Assembly (NCBI RefSeq): GCF_013618475.1
Contig: NZ_JABJVN010000002.1
Coordinates: 248,001 to 312,000, forward strand
DNA: 64,000 bases
Direction of reading: 5' to 3'
Origin: Saccharibacillus deserti
GTDB taxonomy: Bacteria; Bacillota; Bacilli; Paenibacillales; Paenibacillaceae
The notes beneath the pieces were generated by a model. That model had not been told where the DNA came from, did not search any database, and saw nothing but the letters and a program-made list of their open reading frames with translations. This document shows, in pieces, positions 1 to 7,318 of this stretch (the first letter of the stretch is position 1; each line of letters begins with the position of its first letter). Position numbers and translations under genes: made by a program.

Positions 1-489
1 GACGCCGATAAATCCGCCGCCGATCACGATCGCGGACCGGCTGCCGCCCAGGACCTTCTCCTTGATCCGGTCGATATCGGGAATATTGCGGACCGTATGG
101 ATCAACGGATGGTCGGCGCCGGGAAAGTCGGGAACCAGAGGCCTGGCGCCCGGTGACAGGATCAATTCGTCGAACGATTCTTCGTACCGGCCGCGTTCCT
201 GGCTCTCTACCTGTACGGTGCGGCGCTGCGGATCGATTGCGACCACTTCGCTTTTTGTGCGCACATCGATTCGGAAGCGGCCCGCCATCCCTTCGGGAGT
301 CTGCACCAGCAGTCGTTCGCGGTCTGCGATCGCTCCGCCGATATAATAAGGCAGGCCGCAGTTGGCGAAGGAAATATAAGGTCCTTTTTCGAACAGAACA
401 ATCTCGGCGTGCTCATCCAAGCGGCGCAGACGTGCGGCAGCCGATGCGCCTCCCGCGACGCCTCCGACGATCAGTACTTTTTTACTCAT
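1..489 (-). CDS. CoA-disulfide reductase-like FAD/NAD(P) oxidoreductase (partial, C-terminus outside window)
   Basis: Reading leftward from the ATG at 489, the frame stays open to the window edge, giving the first 163 residues. The N-terminus has the FAD-binding dinucleotide fold (VLIVGGVAGGASAAARL), then SFANCGLPYYIGG, whose Cys (about residue 43) is the single active-site cysteine typical of CoA-disulfide reductases and NADH oxidases of this family. IVIGGGFIG near the truncated end begins the NAD(P)-binding fold. Family members reduce CoA disulfides or persulfides, or oxidise NADH, in the cytosol. The start overlaps the stop of the upstream ArsR gene by 8 bp, so the two are probably co-transcribed and the regulator probably controls it. 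The exact substrate cannot be told, and a C-terminal rhodanese domain, found in some homologues, cannot be checked here. Confidence 0.85.
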   Translation of the reverse strand, partial: MSKKVLIVGGVAGGASAAARLRRLDEHAEIVLFEKGPYISFANCGLPYYIGGAIADRERLLVQTPEGMAGRFRIDVRTKSEVVAIDPQRRTVQVESQERGRYEESFDELILSPGARPLVPDFPGADHPLIHTVRNIPDIDRIKEKVLGGSRSAIVIGGGFIGV

Positions 490-802
490 CCCTGCAGTCT
501 TCCTCTCCGAATAAGATATTCACAATGTCTTCGATCCGGCGGTCGGCCAGAATATAATTGACTTCCAGACCGCTGCGCTCCGTGGTGACAATACCTGCGC
601 TGCGAAGCTTCTGCAGATGCTGCGATACGGTCGACTGCGGAAGATCCAGGCATTCCTGCATATAGGAAACGTTGCATTTCTTCTTGCGCATCAGCCCGCG
701 TACGATGCACAGGCGAATCGGATGGGACAAAGCTTTGAGCAGATTGGCCGGCTCTTCGAACTTCTGGAGATCGGAGTCGGCAAAAGCAAAATCGGTCATC
801 AT
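482..802 (-). CDS. ArsR-family winged-helix repressor, cysteine-rich
   Basis: A 106-residue protein of normal ArsR size. PANLLKALSHPIRLCIVRGL is the typical first part of the fold, and LPQSTVSQHLQKLRSAGIV (about 54-72) is the recognition helix region. It carries four cysteines (32, 43, 51, 103). The canonical arsenic-site ELCVCDL is absent, so a thiol or persulfide sensor is more likely than an arsenic sensor, especially given the thiol oxidoreductase gene that follows. AGGAGG stands just before two tandem ATGs (802 and 799), and the second has the better spacing. A dyad over the promoter at 813-840 suggests autoregulation. The ligand is inferred, not shown. Confidence 0.9.
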   Translation of the reverse strand: MMTDFAFADSDLQKFEEPANLLKALSHPIRLCIVRGLMRKKKCNVSYMQECLDLPQSTVSQHLQKLRSAGIVTTERSGLEVNYILADRRIEDIVNILFGEEDCRDE

Positions 803-812
803 AAAGCCTCCT

Positions 813-840
813 ATATCGTTATATTAGAATACTACGATAT
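813..840. promoter_or_regulatory. Inverted repeat, probable ArsR operator
   Basis: ATATCGT (813-819) and ACGATAT (834-840) form a perfect 7-bp dyad with a 14-bp AT-rich spacer. The outline and AT-rich character fit the imperfect dyads bound by ArsR-family dimers. It spans the -10 and the probable start of the arsR transcript. Confidence 0.6.
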
Positions 841-858
841 AAGAAAGAGTCTTGTCAA
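829..858 (-). promoter_or_regulatory. Sigma-A promoter of the arsR operon
   Basis: On the minus strand TTGACA (plus 853-858) and TAGTAT (plus 829-834) are 18 bp apart and lie just upstream of the arsR ribosome site. The -10 lies inside the inverted repeat at 813-840. Confidence 0.6.
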
Positions 859-983
859 TTTTTCCGGATAGGTTCACGTTTCGGCGTTTGCCGATCGTCT
901 ATTTGACATCGCTTCCATTTTGCGTCAATGTAGAGAATGAGTCTAGAGAGCAAACGATTGCACTGAAGGAGGATGAATCACGA

Positions 984-3353
984 ATGTGGGGTAAACGAAC
1001 AGGTTACGACAAGCAGGAACAGCGGGTGCAGCTTCATTTCGAGCATGGGACAGGGCGAATCGAGGTTGTGAACCCGGGAGTGATCCATGTATTTGCGCCG
1101 CTGCATACGCCGGAGCCGGAATCGCGCGCGGTCGAGCAGCCGAATCCGGCGTTTGCCGCGTGCGATATTCGGGTCAGCGAGCAGAGCGGCTTCGTCGAGA
1201 TCGCCACGGAACAGCTGAAAGTGCGCGTCTACGATCATTTCAAAGTCGATATCTACGATGCCGCGGGTACGCCGCTGTGTCTGGATTACCGGGGCGAACG
1301 CGATCCGTTCCCGCGCCGGGGCAACGTCAGCATCGCGGAAGGAGAAGGCCACGCCGCGATGCGCACGAGCGAACACCACAAGATTCAAATCCTCAAAGCC
1401 ATGGAAGGCGAAGAACGGTTCTACGGCCTGGGCGACAAGACGGGACCGCTCAACAAACGGGGCTACGAATACGAAATGTGGAATACGGACGATCCGTCGC
1501 CGCACGTCGAGAGCCATAAATCGCTGTACAAAAGCATTCCGTTCTTCATCACGCTGAAGGAGCGGGCGGCCTATGGGCTCTTTTTCGACAATCCGTTCAA
1601 AACGTTCTTCGACCTCGGCAAAGAAAATTCGGACTACTATTACTTCGGCGCCGACGACGGCAACCTGGATTACTACTTCATCTACGGCCCGGATGTCAAA
1701 AACGTCGTGACGCGCTACACCGCTTTGACCGGCCGCACGCCGCTTCCGCAGCTGTGGACGCTTGGCGCGCATCAATCGAGATGGTCGTATGCGCCGGAAT
1801 CCAGAGTGCTCGAGATCGCGGAGAAATTCCGGGAACACGACCTGCCGCTTGACGTGATCCATCTGGATGTCGATTACATGGACGGCTACCGCGTGTTTAC
1901 GTGGGACAACGAACGCTTCCCCGATCCGGCGGCACTGACGAAACGGCTTGGCGAAATGGGGATCAAGGTCGTCACGATCATCGATCCGGGCGTCAAAAAA
2001 GACCGCGGTTACGGCATCTATGAAGAAGGCTTGGAAAAAGGGTTCTACGCGACCGACCGCGACGGCGTGCCTTACGTCAATGCGGTCTGGCCGGGCGATT
2101 CCGTCTACCCGGACTTCTCCGACGAGCCGGTGCGCCGCTGGTGGGCGGACAATCAGAAGATCATGCTCGACGCCGGCATTGCGGGGATCTGGAACGACAT
2201 GAACGAACCGGCGAGCTTCAACGGACCGCTGCCGGACGACGTGCGCTTCAAGAACGACGGACGAGACGCCGATCACCGGGAGATTCATAACGTCTACGGC
2301 CATTTGATGTCGAAATCGACGTACGACGGCATTCTCGAAGCGAGCGGGAAAAGGCCTTTCGTTATTACTCGGGCCGCGTATGCGGGGACGCAGAAGTATT
2401 CGACGGTATGGACCGGCGACAACCAAAGTTTCTGGGAACATCTGCGGCTGTCGATTCCGATGACGCTCAATCTGGGGCTGAGCGGATTCGCGTTCAACGG
2501 CTGCGACGTCGGCGGTTTCTCGCACGACTGCACGCCGGAACTGCTCGCGCGGTGGGTGCAGGTCGGCGCGTTCAGCCCGCTGTTCCGCAACCATACGGCA
2601 ATCGGGACGCGCGATCAGGAGCCGTGGGCATATAACGAAGAAACGCTCGACGCGTACCGCAAAGCGATGAAGCTGCGCTACCGCCTGCTGCCGTACCTAT
2701 ACGATCTGATGCGCGAAGCGGAGCAGACCGGTCTGCCGCCGATGCGTCCGCTGGTGCTGGAGTTCCCGGAAGATGCGAACGTGCACGAGATCGACGACCA
2801 GTTCCTGTTTGGCAGCCGAATGCTGGTTGCACCCGTGGTCGAACAGGGCAAGCGGCATCGCGCCGTCTATCTGCCGGCAGGGTCGTGGGTCGATTTCCGC
2901 AGCGGAGAGAAACTGGAAGGCGGCCGGGTGATTCTGGCGGAAGCGCCGCTCGATGTGTGCCCGATCTACGTGCGCGGGGGATCGTTCCTGCCTGCCTATC
3001 CGGATCAGAAGTATGTGGGCGAGCTGAAGATCAAAGAACTGCTGCTGGACGTCTACCCGGGTACGGGCGAATATATCCATACGCAAGATGACGGAGAGAG
3101 CTTCGATTACCGCAGCGGAAGTTACAACGAGTACCGATTCAGTCAAAGCGAGCAGGGAGGAGCACTCGAGATCAAGCTGGAACTCGGCAATTCCGGGTAC
3201 GAAGAGACGTACGGGTCGTTCCGTCTCACCGTGCATGGACTGTCCGTTTCTTCGGTGGAGCTCAGCGGAGAAGCGATTCCTTTCCTGGCGGAGACCCGGG
3301 GAACGACGTTCCATATTCCGGCAGAGAGCGGCACCGTCAGATTGATCCGATAA
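984..3353 (+). CDS. GH31 family alpha-glucosidase
   Basis: A 789-residue glycoside hydrolase with no signal peptide, so cytosolic. The start at 984 is chosen because AAGGAGG lies at 966-972; an earlier in-frame ATG at 852 has no ribosome site and would overlap the divergent promoter. The catalytic (beta/alpha)8 barrel contains DVIHLDVDYMDGYRVFTWD, the nucleophile motif WNDMNEP (Asp about 405) and TGDN with the probable acid/base Asp about 479. A GH31 N-terminal beta-sandwich precedes the barrel and beta domains follow. Family members release glucose or xylose from alpha-linked oligosaccharides, and the sequence resembles alpha-glucosidases more than xylosidases. It is monocistronic with its own terminator. 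Confidence 0.93.
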   Translation: MWGKRTGYDKQEQRVQLHFEHGTGRIEVVNPGVIHVFAPLHTPEPESRAVEQPNPAFAACDIRVSEQSGFVEIATEQLKVRVYDHFKVDIYDAAGTPLCLDYRGERDPFPRRGNVSIAEGEGHAAMRTSEHHKIQILKAMEGEERFYGLGDKTGPLNKRGYEYEMWNTDDPSPHVESHKSLYKSIPFFITLKERAAYGLFFDNPFKTFFDLGKENSDYYYFGADDGNLDYYFIYGPDVKNVVTRYTALTGRTPLPQLWTLGAHQSRWSYAPESRVLEIAEKFREHDLPLDVIHLDVDYMDGYRVFTWDNERFPDPAALTKRLGEMGIKVVTIIDPGVKKDRGYGIYEEGLEKGFYATDRDGVPYVNAVWPGDSVYPDFSDEPVRRWWADNQKIMLDAGIAGIWNDMNEPASFNGPLPDDVRFKNDGRDADHREIHNVYGHLMSKSTYDGILEASGKRPFVITRAAYAGTQKYSTVWTGDNQSFWEHLRLSIPMTLNLGLSGFAFNGCDVGGFSHDCTPELLARWVQVGAFSPLFRNHTAIGTRDQEPWAYNEETLDAYRKAMKLRYRLLPYLYDLMREAEQTGLPPMRPLVLEFPEDANVHEIDDQFLFGSRMLVAPVVEQGKRHRAVYLPAGSWVDFRSGEKLEGGRVILAEAPLDVCPIYVRGGSFLPAYPDQKYVGELKIKELLLDVYPGTGEYIHTQDDGESFDYRSGSYNEYRFSQSEQGGALEIKLELGNSGYEETYGSFRLTVHGLSVSSVELSGEAIPFLAETRGTTFHIPAESGTVRLIR

Positions 3354-3372
3354 ACCGATCTTTGCACCCGCG

Positions 3373-3426
3373 GCTTCGCGGCGCGGCGGCCTGGGATTTT
3401 TCAGTCCGCCCGCCGCGAAGCTTTTT
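3373..3426 (+). terminator. Intrinsic terminator after GH31
   Basis: GCTTCGCGGCG-C-GGCGG pairs with CCGCC-CGCCGCGAAGC with one bulged C, and CTTTTT follows. Confidence 0.85.
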
Positions 3427-3482
3427 AAAGCTCTGAATACGCCTTCTTCGCAAAAATCATGCCTGCCTGCACCTATTCGTAT

Positions 3483-3511
3483 TTCGTTCCTGTGCCTTAA
3501 CCCTATATAAT
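3483..3511 (+). promoter_or_regulatory. Sigma-A promoter of yhaM
   Basis: TATAAT at 3506-3511 with a weak TTCGTT at 3483-3488, spacer 17 bp, about 66 bp before the start codon. Confidence 0.5.
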
Positions 3512-3577
3512 AGAAGAAAGGGACGCAAAAAGAATAACCTGCACGTTGTCCCGGGACTCAACTTATGGAGGAACGCA

Positions 3578-4543
3578 ATGAAAACGATCAAAGAATTTGT
3601 CGAAGGCGATGACATCGTAGGATTTTACCTGCTGAAGTCCGCCGATCTCAAACAAACCAATTCCACGCCGCCCAAAGATTATTTCGATCTCGTCCTGGCC
3701 GATGCGAGCGGAGAAATCCCGGCCAAGCTCTGGGATGTCAGTACCGCGGACAAAGAAACGTTTTTCGCGCCGATGCTTGTCAAAGTGCGGGGAGTCGTGC
3801 AGAAATATAGGGAAAAACCGCAGTTCAAAGTCAGCAAACTTCGTCCTGCCGATCCGGCAGACGGGTATACGCTGACCGACTTTATCCGTTCCGCCCCGGT
3901 GCCGCCGAACGATCTGGTCTATACGATCAAGACGACGGCCGCCGGAATCTCGGATACGGATCTGCGCCGTCTGGTCGATTACTGCATCGAGAAAGTCGGC
4001 GACAAGCTGATGCATTATCCGGCTGCCAAAGCGATGCATCACGCGTTCTACGCGGGTCTCGCTTACCACACGGTCCGTATGCTGGAACTGGCGGAATTTC
4101 TCTGCAAGCAGCGTCCTTTCCTGAATCGGGACATGCTGCTCGCGGGTATCATTTTGCATGACATCGCCAAGACGGAAGAAATGACCGCCGAACTTGGCGT
4201 CGTCTCCGAATACAGCTTTACCGGCAAATTGATGGGACATTTGGCGCTCGCTTCGACCTGGGTCACGGAAGCGGCGATCAAGCTTGAGATGGATCCGTCT
4301 TCGGAAAAAGTGATTCTGATGCAGCATATGATTCTCGCCCATCATAATAAAGGCGAGTGGGGCAGCCCGGTGCAGCCGCAGACCGCCGAAGCGATCGCGC
4401 TGCATTATATCGATCAGCTCGACGCCAAGCTCCAGGCCGCCGAAGATGCGCTCGATATGATGCCGGACAACGAAGAATGGACGATTCCGCTGCGCGTGCT
4501 GGAAGGCAAAGCACTGTATCGCGGACCCAAAGACACCAACTGA
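3578..4543 (+). CDS. yhaM: 3'-5' exoribonuclease YhaM family
   Basis: A 321-residue protein of the usual YhaM length. Residues about 10-95 form the OB-fold nucleic-acid-binding domain (DYFDLVLADASGEIPAKLWD). Residues about 150-280 form the HD phosphohydrolase domain, with H154-H155 in HHAFYAGLAYHT and the metal-binding H194-D195 in LHDIAKTEE. In Bacillus, YhaM trims RNA and single-stranded DNA from the 3' end and needs divalent metal. TATGGAGGAACGCA before the ATG gives a good ribosome site. It stands alone between its own promoter and terminator. Confidence 0.93.
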   Translation: MKTIKEFVEGDDIVGFYLLKSADLKQTNSTPPKDYFDLVLADASGEIPAKLWDVSTADKETFFAPMLVKVRGVVQKYREKPQFKVSKLRPADPADGYTLTDFIRSAPVPPNDLVYTIKTTAAGISDTDLRRLVDYCIEKVGDKLMHYPAAKAMHHAFYAGLAYHTVRMLELAEFLCKQRPFLNRDMLLAGIILHDIAKTEEMTAELGVVSEYSFTGKLMGHLALASTWVTEAAIKLEMDPSSEKVILMQHMILAHHNKGEWGSPVQPQTAEAIALHYIDQLDAKLQAAEDALDMMPDNEEWTIPLRVLEGKALYRGPKDTN

Positions 4544-4576
4544 CTGCGGCCGTGTGACGGCAATCGCTGCAGAAGA

Positions 4577-4627
4577 AACAGCCGCATTTCGTACCCGAAG
4601 ATCGGGCGGAAAGGCGGCTGTTTTTTT
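4577..4627 (+). terminator. Intrinsic terminator after yhaM
   Basis: ACAGCCGC (4578-4585) pairs with GCGGCTGT (4614-4621), followed by a run of T. Confidence 0.85.
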
Positions 4628-4655
4628 GTCGGCCCGCTCTTTTTCAAAAAGGACG

Positions 4656-4685
4656 TTGACAAACCCAAATTAATGTAACTATAAT
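4656..4685 (+). promoter_or_regulatory. Sigma-A promoter of the NAD(P)-binding protein gene
   Basis: TTGACA (4656-4661) and TATAAT (4680-4685), spacer 18 bp. The -10 is embedded in the palindrome at 4674-4692. Confidence 0.85.
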
Positions 4686-4692
4686 AGTTACA
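4674..4692. promoter_or_regulatory. Perfect 19-bp palindromic operator
   Basis: TGTAACTATAATAGTTACA is a perfect palindrome around the central A at 4683 and covers the -10 element. It resembles the GTAACT/AGTTAC-type dyads reported for HxlR-family redox repressors (YodB/QorR type). The binding protein is not encoded nearby. Confidence 0.75.
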
Positions 4693-4782
4693 AATAGATC
4701 GGTACAGAAAACCTGCCGGGTTTTACGTATTCAGCGGCGGTCTCCCGTATCCGGCTACATTAAATCATTGGAGGTTTTTGTT

Positions 4783-5424
4783 ATGAAAATTGCAGTCATT
4801 GGCGCCACGGGCAAAGCGGGAATGTTGATCGTCCAAGAAGCTGTCCAACGCGGGCATGAAGTGACCGCTTTTGTTCGCGACGCATCCAAGTTCAATGAAG
4901 AAGGCGTATCCGCCGTACAAAAAAACGTGCTTGAGCTGACTTCGGAAGATGTGAAAAGCTTCGACGCCGTAGTGAATGCGATCAGCATGCCTCCGGGTCA
5001 AGAATCGGGCCATATCGAAGCGGGGCGCAGCTTGATCGAAGCGTTCAAAGGCGCCCCCGCTTCCCGTCTGATCGTGGTCGGCGGAGCCGGCAGCCTGTTC
5101 GTGGACGAAGCGCAGACGACCCGCCTGGTCGATACGCCGGATTTCCCGGACATGTTCAAACCGACCGCTTCCAGCCAAGGGCAGAATCTGCTGGACCTGC
5201 AGGCCTCCGAAGGCATGCAGTGGACTTTCCTCAGCCCGGCCGCTTTCTTTGACGCCGAAGGCGCAAGAACCGGCAGCTATCAAGCCGCCGGCGAAGTGCT
5301 GACCGTCAACGCCGCCGGCGACAGCTATATCAGCTATGCGGATTACGCGATCGCCGTCGTGGACGAGATCGAGAATGCCAACCATGTGAACGAACGTTTC
5401 AGCGTAGTCGGCCAGAAAGCCTGA
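4783..5424 (+). CDS. NAD(P)-binding Rossmann protein, NmrA/YwnB-like
   Basis: A 213-residue protein starting at the ATG at 4783. GGAGG at 4770-4774 has 8-nt spacing, so the in-frame TTG at 4768 that lies in the ribosome site is rejected. MKIAVIGATGKAG is the NAD(P)-binding GxxGxxG loop. The chain is short and lacks the YxxxK catalytic pair of classical SDRs, as in the atypical NmrA/YwnB group. The palindromic operator on its promoter suggests induction by quinones, aldehydes or another electrophile through an HxlR-type repressor (inference). The true substrate is not known. It is monocistronic. Confidence 0.85.
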   Translation: MKIAVIGATGKAGMLIVQEAVQRGHEVTAFVRDASKFNEEGVSAVQKNVLELTSEDVKSFDAVVNAISMPPGQESGHIEAGRSLIEAFKGAPASRLIVVGGAGSLFVDEAQTTRLVDTPDFPDMFKPTASSQGQNLLDLQASEGMQWTFLSPAAFFDAEGARTGSYQAAGEVLTVNAAGDSYISYADYAIAVVDEIENANHVNERFSVVGQKA

Positions 5425-5439
5425 GCCTGCTTTTTTGAC

Positions 5440-5479
5440 GGAGAGCCGGACGGCTTTGTCTTCGGCGGTCCGGCTCTCC
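5440..5479. other. Perfect 12-bp hairpin between convergent genes
   Basis: GGAGAGCCGGAC (5440-5451) and GTCCGGCTCTCC (5468-5479) form a perfect stem with a 16-nt loop. There is no T run on either strand, so it is not a classical terminator by itself. It lies just before the terminator at 5485-5519. Confidence 0.7.
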
Positions 5480-5484
5480 AACTG

Positions 5485-5519
5485 AAAAACGCGATCCCGC
5501 AAGGGAACCGCGTTTTTTT
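5485..5519. terminator. Bidirectional intrinsic terminator
   Basis: ACGCG/CGCGT with inner TCCC/GGGA closed by GCAA, flanked by A5 on the left and T7 on the right. It serves the NAD(P)-binding gene and probably the convergent opu operon. Confidence 0.75.
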
Positions 5520-5540
5520 GCTTTTTATTCAAACAAAAGC

Positions 5541-6452
5541 TTACTTGGCATCGACCAGATCTTCGATCGAGTTCGCTTCGACATAAGCCGGCACGACCAA
5601 TCCGGTCTTGACGCCTTTCATGTTGGCGCCGAGATCTTCGATCTTGTCTTGATATTTATCCCAATAGTCGGCATGCGTCAGCGGCAGCCAAGCGGCCAGG
5701 CTCGCATCGGCATCGCCTTGGGCAACGCCCAGCCACATCGGACCGGCTTCGACCTGAAGGCCTTTTACCGTAAAGCCGAGTTTGTCCTGCATGATCTCCT
5801 GCACGAGGCTGAAGCTTGCGATCTCGGAATCCCAGGCGACAAAAGCAAGAGTGACCGTGTCGCCGCTTACCGGCGTGATGCCGTCGGTCCATTCGGCTAC
5901 GCGCTCCGGATGGGCTTTCACGAAGTCCTTGGCTGCTTGTTCAGCCGTTGTGCCGCCTTGGATCGCGATCATGATCTCGCCCATCTCTTCTTCCGTCCAT
6001 TCGAATTTGTCCAGGAATTGATAAGCTTCGGGATGATCCTGTTCCAGTCCCTGACGGGCGATCGTATGAATTTCTTCCGCTTCGCCGAAAGATTTCTTCG
6101 GATCTTCCAGGTATTTCAGATCGTATTTGGAGAACATCCAGTGCGGTGTCCAGCCGGTAACCACGATCGGGTCTTTTTTCTTGATCGCTTTGTCGAGTGT
6201 AGCGGTCATGGCCGCGCCGGATCCTTCCACGAGCGTCCAATCGCTGAGGCCATAATCCGTAACGGCTTTCTGCGCAGCATTCATGATGCCCGCACCCGGA
6301 TCGATCCCGATAATCTTGTGGTCGACCTGACTGCCGAGCGAAGCGTCCGAGCCGGAAGCGTCTCCTCCCGACGAGCAGGCACCCAATACGAGTACCGCGG
6401 CGAGACTTGTCATTCCGAACCATTTTTTCATGCCAAAGTTAAATTTTTTCAT
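5541..6452 (-). CDS. opuAC: Glycine betaine ABC transporter, substrate-binding lipoprotein
   Basis: A 303-residue lipoprotein. The signal peptide ends in the lipobox VLGAC, with the lipidated Cys about residue 26, which anchors it outside the membrane. The mature part begins VDHKIIGIDPGAGIMNAAQKA and contains KKDPIVVTGWTPHWMFSKYDLKYLEDP, a typical stretch of OpuAC/ProX-type quaternary-amine binding proteins, with tryptophans for the cation-pi box. GGAG precedes the ATG at 6452. Its ATG overlaps the permease stop (ATGA), so it is translationally coupled as third gene of the operon. It delivers glycine betaine or proline betaine to OpuAB. Confidence 0.93.
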   Translation of the reverse strand: MKKFNFGMKKWFGMTSLAAVLVLGACSSGGDASGSDASLGSQVDHKIIGIDPGAGIMNAAQKAVTDYGLSDWTLVEGSGAAMTATLDKAIKKKDPIVVTGWTPHWMFSKYDLKYLEDPKKSFGEAEEIHTIARQGLEQDHPEAYQFLDKFEWTEEEMGEIMIAIQGGTTAEQAAKDFVKAHPERVAEWTDGITPVSGDTVTLAFVAWDSEIASFSLVQEIMQDKLGFTVKGLQVEAGPMWLGVAQGDADASLAAWLPLTHADYWDKYQDKIEDLGANMKGVKTGLVVPAYVEANSIEDLVDAK

Positions 6453-7318
6453 TGGGCTTTTCTCCTTTTTCGAGCAGGTTTAAAGATATTTTGCGACAAA
6501 CGGTCGAGAACGATAGCAAGGACAACAACGGCAAGCCCGGCTTCAAAACCCTGACCGATATGCAGTTGGGTCACGGCGCGGTATACTTCGACGCCGATTC
6601 CCTGGGCGCCGATCATCGAAGCGATAACGACCATCGAGAGCGACAGCATGATCGTCTGGTTGATTCCGGCAAGGATCGTCGGCATAGCCAGCGGCAGCTG
6701 CACTTTGAACAATTTCTGTGCGCCCGTGGAACCGAACGCGTCGGCCGCTTCCACAAGCTCGCCGGAAACCTGTTTGATCCCCAGATTGGTCAGGCGGATC
6801 GTCGGCGGAATAGCGAAAATGATCGAAGCGATAACGCCGGGTACGACGCCGAGGCTGAAGAAGGTGACGGCCGGCAGCAGGTAGACGAACGCCGGCATGG
6901 TCTGCATAAAGTCGAGCAGAGGGGTGATAATGCTTGAAGCGCCCCGGCTTTTTGCACACAGGATGCCGATCGGAATCCCGATGACGATCGAGATGAAGCC
7001 GGAGGTGAGCACCAGCGCAAGCGTGCTCATGGTCGCGTCCCAATAGCCGAGGTTCCAGATCAGCAGGAAGCCCAGCACCGTGAACAGCGACAGCTTCCAT
7101 TTGCCGGCGAAGTAGGCGATCACGGCCAGAATAAGGATGAACAGAATAGGATGGGGGAAGGTAAACACGCTCGTGAAGAATTCGACGATTTCTTCGATCG
7201 TTACGGCAATACCGTCGAACAATCCTTCCAGATGGATACTCATCCAGTCGACAGCGGAGTCTACCCACTTCGCGATCGGAAGTTTGGGCATTTCGGCGGC
7301 GATGATATTATTCGGCAC
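6449..7318 (-). CDS. opuAB: Glycine betaine ABC transporter, permease
   Basis: A 289-residue inner-membrane permease with about seven hydrophobic segments. The start is a GTG (7318), preceded by AAGGAGG inside the end of opuAA; longer in-frame starts would lie wholly within opuAA. EAADAFGSTGAQKLFKVQLP is the coupling loop that docks on the ATPase (EAA motif). Length and order match OpuAB of Bacillus (282 aa). It overlaps opuAA by 11 bp and opuAC by 4 bp. Confidence 0.93.
   Translation of the reverse strand: MPNNIIAAEMPKLPIAKWVDSAVDWMSIHLEGLFDGIAVTIEEIVEFFTSVFTFPHPILFILILAVIAYFAGKWKLSLFTVLGFLLIWNLGYWDATMSTLALVLTSGFISIVIGIPIGILCAKSRGASSIITPLLDFMQTMPAFVYLLPAVTFFSLGVVPGVIASIIFAIPPTIRLTNLGIKQVSGELVEAADAFGSTGAQKLFKVQLPLAMPTILAGINQTIMLSLSMVVIASMIGAQGIGVEVYRAVTQLHIGQGFEAGLAVVVLAIVLDRLSQNIFKPARKRRKAQ

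Noticed and set aside
978-2594. Long open frame on the minus strand, opposite the GH31 gene
   Set aside because: Caused by the GC-biased third codon positions of the real gene; its sequence is Arg-rich without motifs and has no ribosome site.
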